Assembly: GCA_002490665.1 (NCBI GenBank)
Contig: DKUL01000004.1
Span: forward strand, 1-52,129
Source of the DNA: Lachnospiraceae bacterium UBA7205
Lineage (GTDB): Bacteria; Bacillota; Clostridia; Lachnospirales; Lachnospiraceae
Length of the DNA: 52,129 nucleotides
Direction of reading: 5' to 3'
Shown here: piece after piece, positions 48,509-52,129 of the stretch
Numbering within the stretch: the first letter of the stretch is position 1
Layout of the letters: each line of letters begins with the position of its first letter
The notes under the pieces: generated by a model
Seen by the model: the letters and a program-made list of their open reading frames with translations, nothing else
The model's database searches: none
Told to the model about the DNA's origin: nothing
Position numbers and translations under genes: made by a program

Positions 48509-49663
48509 ATGAAAAGATATGAACTGATAGCGCCCTGCCACTTTGGACTTGAGGCAGTCCTGAAGCAGGAAATAACAGAGCTCGGATATGACGTGTCAAA
48601 TGTGGAGGACGGCAGGGTAACCTTTATTGGGGATGACGAGGCAGTAGCCCGGTCAAATATCGGTCTCAGGACGGCAGAGAGAATCCTTGTCAAGGTCGGA
48701 AGCTTTCGGGCAGAAACGTTTGATGAGCTTTTTGAGAATACAAAGAATATTCCGTGGGAGGAGTATATCCCCTCTGATGGAAAATTCTGGGTTGCAAAAG
48801 CGGCAAGCATTAAGAGCAGGCTGTTTTCGCCTTCAGATATACAGTCAATTATGAAAAAGGCAATGGTGGAGCGACTGAAACAGGTGTACCATGTCAGCTG
48901 GTTTCGCGAGGAAGGGAAAAGTTTTCCGATACGGGTATTTTTGATGAAGGACAATGTGACGGTCGGGCTTGATACGACGGGCGAGTCACTGCATAAGAGA
49001 GGATACCGCAAATACAAGGCAAAGGCACCGATTGCAGAGAATCTTGCCGCTGCGCTGATTATGCTTACTCCGTGGAGGGACGACCGGATTCTGGTCGACC
49101 CATTCTGCGGAAGCGGGACAATACCGATAGAGGCAGCATTGATGGCGGCAAACATTGCACCGGGGATGAAGCGCGGGTTTACGGCGCTTACATGGGAACA
49201 TCTGATTGGCAGAAAAATATGGAATGACTGTTATGAGGAGGCAAGGGAGCAGGCTGACATGTCTGTTTCTGTAAATATCCAGGGATTTGACAACGATCCG
49301 GAAATGATTAAAATAGCAATGCAGAATGCACGCCTTGCAGGCGTCGATAAAATGATTCATTTTGCCGAGAGAGATGTGAAAAATCTGACGCATGACGGAA
49401 AATATGGTTTTATCATAACAAATCCGCCATATGGTGAGCGCCTTGAGGAAAAGGCAAAGATACCGCCCCTGTATCGAAAACTCGGGGAGGGATTCAAAAA
49501 ATTAGACACATGGTCGCTTTACCTCATTACTGCCTATGAGGATGCACAGAAGGACATTGGCAGGAAGGCAGACAAGAACAGAAAGCTTTATAACGGAATG
49601 ATGAAGACATATTATTATCAGTTTATTGGTCCGCGTCCGCCAAAAAAAATATTGGATAATTAA
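48509..49663 (+). CDS. THUMP-domain class I SAM-dependent RNA methyltransferase (RlmL/YpsC-like)
   Basis: 384 residues. N-terminal THUMP-type RNA-binding part (~1-160; FGLEAVLKQEITELGY), then a Rossmann methyltransferase: the SAM-binding DPFCGSGTIPIEAA, the acidic turn GFDNDPEMI, and the catalytic NPPYGERL. These enzymes make N2-methylguanosine in 23S rRNA. Only the first methyltransferase of E. coli RlmL is present; the second (RlmK-like) part is absent, as is usual in Firmicutes. GGAG precedes ATG 48509. The next gene starts 13 bases later, so cotranscription is likely. Confidence 0.92.
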   Translation: MKRYELIAPCHFGLEAVLKQEITELGYDVSNVEDGRVTFIGDDEAVARSNIGLRTAERILVKVGSFRAETFDELFENTKNIPWEEYIPSDGKFWVAKAASIKSRLFSPSDIQSIMKKAMVERLKQVYHVSWFREEGKSFPIRVFLMKDNVTVGLDTTGESLHKRGYRKYKAKAPIAENLAAALIMLTPWRDDRILVDPFCGSGTIPIEAALMAANIAPGMKRGFTALTWEHLIGRKIWNDCYEEAREQADMSVSVNIQGFDNDPEMIKIAMQNARLAGVDKMIHFAERDVKNLTHDGKYGFIITNPPYGERLEEKAKIPPLYRKLGEGFKKLDTWSLYLITAYEDAQKDIGRKADKNRKLYNGMMKTYYYQFIGPRPPKKILDN

Positions 49664-49676
49664 GGGTGACTGGAAT

Positions 49677-50816
49677 ATGCAGACAGACATGGAACAAAAT
49701 CTCCTGTCATGTGATGGTTTTGAGGAAGGGGACTATGCCCTTACCAGAAACGAGATGGGACGGATTATCACGCAAAAAAGAGACAGACTGTATGCCGTGG
49801 CACGAGCAGTGTCGGTTTGCTTTGCAGCGGCTTCAGTGGCGTTGATGGCGGGGTTCAAGCTTAATGAGGGATTTCTTGATGCGAACAGCCGTATCGGAAT
49901 TTTGATGGAAAGTGTGAATGTGCAGGAAGACAAGATGGCATCCCCCAAGATTAATGTACGCACCAGTTTCAGGGATGAAAAGAAATCACGGCTTGTAATA
50001 CCGCTCCTGACTCCCATTGAACAAGAAAATGTGAGCATCACAGAGGAGTTTACACAGGACAAATATGTGCTGACATTGTCAGGTTATTCTGAATATTTTC
50101 CGGATGGTCTTGAACTGATAAGTGATTCGGCAATAATGGAGGCGGTTGGTGTATACAGACAGAATGATGATGTCGTTGTGGAGATTTATTGCAGGGATTT
50201 GTATGACTGCGAAATGGTAACCAATGACAGCACTTTGACAGTGAATTTCATGGAGATGGGGAACAGATACGCCGCCAGGGCCGTCATCTGGTTTCCCTAT
50301 GATGACAAAAACCGTCTGGCACTTCCCGAGTGGCGGCAGAGCCTTGAAAAATTTGCTGCAGACAACCGCATCAGGCTGTATATGGCACCGGATATGCGTG
50401 AGGAGTACACACAGTCTGACGTGATTGCCTTTGCAAACGAAATCCATGCTGAAATGGTGCTCGGAGTGGAGGTCGGAAAATCGAATACCCAACAGTCATA
50501 CATGACAGGCATATGTAATACAGCATATTTTATTCCGGATTATAATAGCACCCACCTTGCGGTTGTCATGACGGAGACTTTTTCGCAGACAACGCAGATG
50601 GAGATACACGGCTTTGAGGAGGGTGGAAGCTATGCCCTGGTTTCAGAAGCTGTTGTCCCGGCGGCTGTGGTACGGCTTTCCCTGACACAAAAGGATATGG
50701 AGAGCGTGGAAAATGAATATAAGCTAAACCAGAAAATAGCGGACTCCCTGGAAAGGACAATGGGCAGTATTCTGGAAAATTATTTGAAAGTGGAGGAAAG
50801 TGGAAATGAAGGCTGA
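49677..50816 (+). CDS. Membrane-anchored AMIN/amidase_3-like protein without visible catalytic residues
   Basis: 379 residues. One membrane helix at ~38-57 (AVSVCFAAASVALMAGF) after a ~35-residue cytosolic tail. The outer part begins with a beta-rich region (~75-200; SRLVIPLLTPIEQENVSI, KYVLTLSGYSEYF, SDSAIMEAVGVY) like an AMIN domain, then a region (~205-365) that follows amidase_3 in order (LEKFAADNRIRLYMAPDM, VIAFANEIHAEMVLGVEVG, AVVPAAVVRLSLTQKDMES). The zinc motifs (DPGHGG, the later Glu, SIH) are missing. It may bind peptidoglycan without cutting it. AAGGGTGA precedes ATG 49677. Assignment by fold pattern, so moderate. Confidence 0.6.
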   Translation: MQTDMEQNLLSCDGFEEGDYALTRNEMGRIITQKRDRLYAVARAVSVCFAAASVALMAGFKLNEGFLDANSRIGILMESVNVQEDKMASPKINVRTSFRDEKKSRLVIPLLTPIEQENVSITEEFTQDKYVLTLSGYSEYFPDGLELISDSAIMEAVGVYRQNDDVVVEIYCRDLYDCEMVTNDSTLTVNFMEMGNRYAARAVIWFPYDDKNRLALPEWRQSLEKFAADNRIRLYMAPDMREEYTQSDVIAFANEIHAEMVLGVEVGKSNTQQSYMTGICNTAYFIPDYNSTHLAVVMTETFSQTTQMEIHGFEEGGSYALVSEAVVPAAVVRLSLTQKDMESVENEYKLNQKIADSLERTMGSILENYLKVEESGNEG

Positions 50817-51420
50817 TAAAATCGTTTTTGCAACGGGAAATGCAGACAAAATGAGGGAAATACGGATGATTCTGTCAGATTTGGGACTTGCGGTCTGGTC
50901 CATGAAAGAGGCAGGGATTACGGCTGACATTGTCGAGGATGGAAAAACATTTGGGGAGAATGCCATGATTAAGGCATCTGCCATTGCGCGGGAGCTGGAA
51001 AAGCGCGGTGAGCAGGCTGTCGTTCTTGCAGACGATTCCGGGCTTGAGATCGACTATCTGAACAAGGAGCCGGGAATTTATTCGGCGAGGTATATGGGGG
51101 AGGATACTTCCTACACGGTTAAGAATGCGAACCTGATACAGCGCCTTGACGGGGTGCCTGACGAAAAGCGCACCGCGCGGTTTGTCTGCGCGATTGCCGC
51201 CGTGCTTCCCGATGGAAGGCAGTTTGTGACAAGCGCCGCCATCGAAGGCCGGATTGGCTATGAGGAGAGAGGGGAAAACGGATTTGGTTATGACCCGATA
51301 TTTTATCTGCCAGAGTACGGCAGATATTCCGCAGAGCTTGCGCCGGAGGAGAAAAACCGTATCAGCCACAGGGGGAAGGCACTCGAGGAAATGAAACGCG
51401 TGCTTTTGTCAGAACTTTAA
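50806..51420 (+). CDS. rdgB: Non-canonical purine NTP pyrophosphatase (RdgB/HAM1)
   Basis: 204 residues. Hydrolyses dITP, ITP and XTP to monophosphates, keeping deaminated purines out of DNA and RNA. Landmarks: FATGNADKMREIRMI at the start, TFGENAMIKASAIA, LADDSGLEIDYL, and the end GRIGYEERGENGFGYDPIF followed by SHRGKAL. GGAGG (50792-50796) precedes ATG 50806 by nine bases, and the start overlaps the previous gene's end by eleven bases, so they are coupled. Confidence 0.96.
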   Translation: MKADKIVFATGNADKMREIRMILSDLGLAVWSMKEAGITADIVEDGKTFGENAMIKASAIARELEKRGEQAVVLADDSGLEIDYLNKEPGIYSARYMGEDTSYTVKNANLIQRLDGVPDEKRTARFVCAIAAVLPDGRQFVTSAAIEGRIGYEERGENGFGYDPIFYLPEYGRYSAELAPEEKNRISHRGKALEEMKRVLLSEL

Positions 51421-51451
51421 ATCGAATTGGCTGTTGCCAGTGGGGGAAGTT

Positions 51452-51937
51452 ATGAAAAAAATACTTATTGTGAGTGATACACACAGGAAAAACGAAAATT
51501 ATATGAAAGTTTTGCAGAAACTCGGAAAAGTGGATATGGTCATTCACCTTGGGGACATTGAAGGGAGCGAATATACCATTCAGGAGGCGGCAGGGTGCCC
51601 GGTGGAGATGGTTGCGGGAAACAATGATTTTTTTTCCAGTTTACCTTCAGAAAAGACTTTACAAATAGGCAGATATTGTGTTATGATAACACACGGTCAC
51701 CGATATTATATCGGCATGGGCAGCGAGATGCTCAAGAAAGAGGCAGTTGCCCGCGGCGTGGACATTGTGATGTATGGGCATACGCACAGGCCTGTGATAG
51801 ACATATCAAAAAATATTATAGCGATTAATCCCGGGAGCCTTTCCTACCCCCGGCAGGAGAATAGAAAGCCGTCATATATTATTATGCAGCTGGATGAGCA
51901 GGGAGATGCGCATTTTGAATTGAAATATGTAGAATAA
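51452..51937 (+). CDS. YfcE/MJ0936-type metallophosphoesterase
   Basis: 161 residues. Metal ligands are visible in order: SDTHRK, HLGDIEGSEY, the GNND motif (AGNNDFF), MITHGHRYY and YGHTHRPV. Such enzymes are Mn2+ dependent phosphodiesterases of unknown natural substrate, often next to rdgB as here. GGGGGAAG precedes ATG 51452; an alternative TTG at 51434 would add six residues. Confidence 0.93.
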   Translation: MKKILIVSDTHRKNENYMKVLQKLGKVDMVIHLGDIEGSEYTIQEAAGCPVEMVAGNNDFFSSLPSEKTLQIGRYCVMITHGHRYYIGMGSEMLKKEAVARGVDIVMYGHTHRPVIDISKNIIAINPGSLSYPRQENRKPSYIIMQLDEQGDAHFELKYVE

Positions 51938-51988
51938 GAATAAATAAGGCTTTGGATAAAAAGATATTAAAAATATTACGAAAAAGTG

Positions 51989-52017
51989 TTGACACACAGT
52001 TGAAAGTTATGTATAAT
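51989..52017 (+). promoter_or_regulatory. Consensus promoter of the tRNA-Pro gene
   Basis: TTGACA (51989-51994), 17 bases, TATAAT (52012-52017): an exact consensus, ~37 bases before the mature tRNA start. Confidence 0.9.
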
Positions 52018-52061
52018 AATATTCGTCGCTGTGAGAAATTGACGAAATGAAAATTGAATAT

Positions 52062-52129
52062 CGGGGTGTGGCTCAGCTTGGCTAGAACGCCTGGTTTGGG
52101 ACCAGGAGGTCGCAGGTTCGAATCCTGTC
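52062..52129 (+). tRNA. tRNA-Pro (UGG), cut at the window end
   Basis: Starts with the acceptor 5' strand CGGGGTG (52062-52068) and D-arm GGCTCAGC. The anticodon stem CCTGG/CCAGG closes the loop TTTGGGA, anticodon TGG. The T-arm GCAGG-TTCGAAT-CCTGT is nearly complete; the acceptor 3' strand lies outside the window. Confidence 0.93.

Noticed and set aside
48229..49155. 308-codon minus-strand frame across the Asn-rich gene and the methyltransferase gene
   Set aside because: Spans two good plus-strand genes and a terminator, has no domain, and begins inside the methyltransferase.

Overview
The window looks like chromosome of an anaerobic, spore-forming, polysaccharide-degrading Clostridia, most likely a Lachnospiraceae (gut Roseburia/Butyrivibrio-like) lineage. 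The reasons are an alpha/beta-type small acid-soluble spore protein, a YtvI-like sporulation membrane protein, AGGAGG-type ribosome binding sites, the tig-clpP-clpX-lon-ysxC order, DUF6062, HAAS/DUF1700 and NusG-II/Gx gene families, and many secreted glycan-degrading enzymes. Genus cannot be decided from the sequence. Gene density is high and no insertion sequence, phage, CRISPR array or rRNA is present.

Layout. (1) 1-6400: the end of a secreted carbohydrate-binding protein, a GH16 beta-glucanase lipoprotein with three carbohydrate-binding repeats, a cytosolic diguanylate cyclase whose sensor is a LacI-type sugar-binding domain, and a second secreted GH16 licheninase with a ricin-type lectin. 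(2) 6400-13900: GNAT, a chemoreceptor remnant, MATE exporter, a small unknown protein, an XRE regulator divergent from mutY, a soluble CZB chemoreceptor, and a cobalamin riboswitch driving a DUF4430 lipoprotein plus an ECF S component. (3) 13900-22700: a hybrid kinase, the map-NusG-II-Gx-dinB operon, a GH53 galactanase lipoprotein, and a DJ-1/PfpI protein. (4) 22700-28150: one six-gene signalling operon (cheR, cheB, cheY, cheW, PAS kinase, HD-GYP regulator) with a consensus sigma-A promoter and no cheA. (5) 28300-39600: spore protein, then housekeeping genes for proteostasis (tig, clpP, clpX, lon), ysxC, ytvI-like, truA, glnS and a HAD hydrolase. (6) 39600-48400: small membrane and regulatory genes, a PfkB-type protein, and GH94 phosphorylase divergent from its likely LacI repressor, plus three small unknown or sporulation-like genes. 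(7) 48500-52129: an rRNA methyltransferase, an amidase-like membrane protein, rdgB, a phosphoesterase and a tRNA-Pro cut by the window end.

How it fits together. The secreted GH16 enzymes and the GH53 enzyme would release beta-glucan and galactan oligosaccharides outside the cell; the GH94 enzyme would phosphorolyse beta-glucosides inside. Two proteins with LacI-type sugar-binding folds sit beside these genes: one is a normal repressor with two matching operators around GH94, the other has no DNA-binding domain and instead ends in a GGDEF domain, so it may convert sugar binding to c-di-GMP. The HD-GYP protein of the che operon would degrade c-di-GMP, so the window holds both synthesis and breakdown modules. 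The most unusual points are that sugar-sensing cyclase, the cheA-less che operon with a degenerate CheB receiver and a degenerate Hpt-like tail on its kinase, the cobalamin-riboswitch DUF4430/ECF pair, a PfkB protein with Asn in place of its catalytic Asp, and a membrane-anchored protein that resembles an amidase without its zinc ligands.
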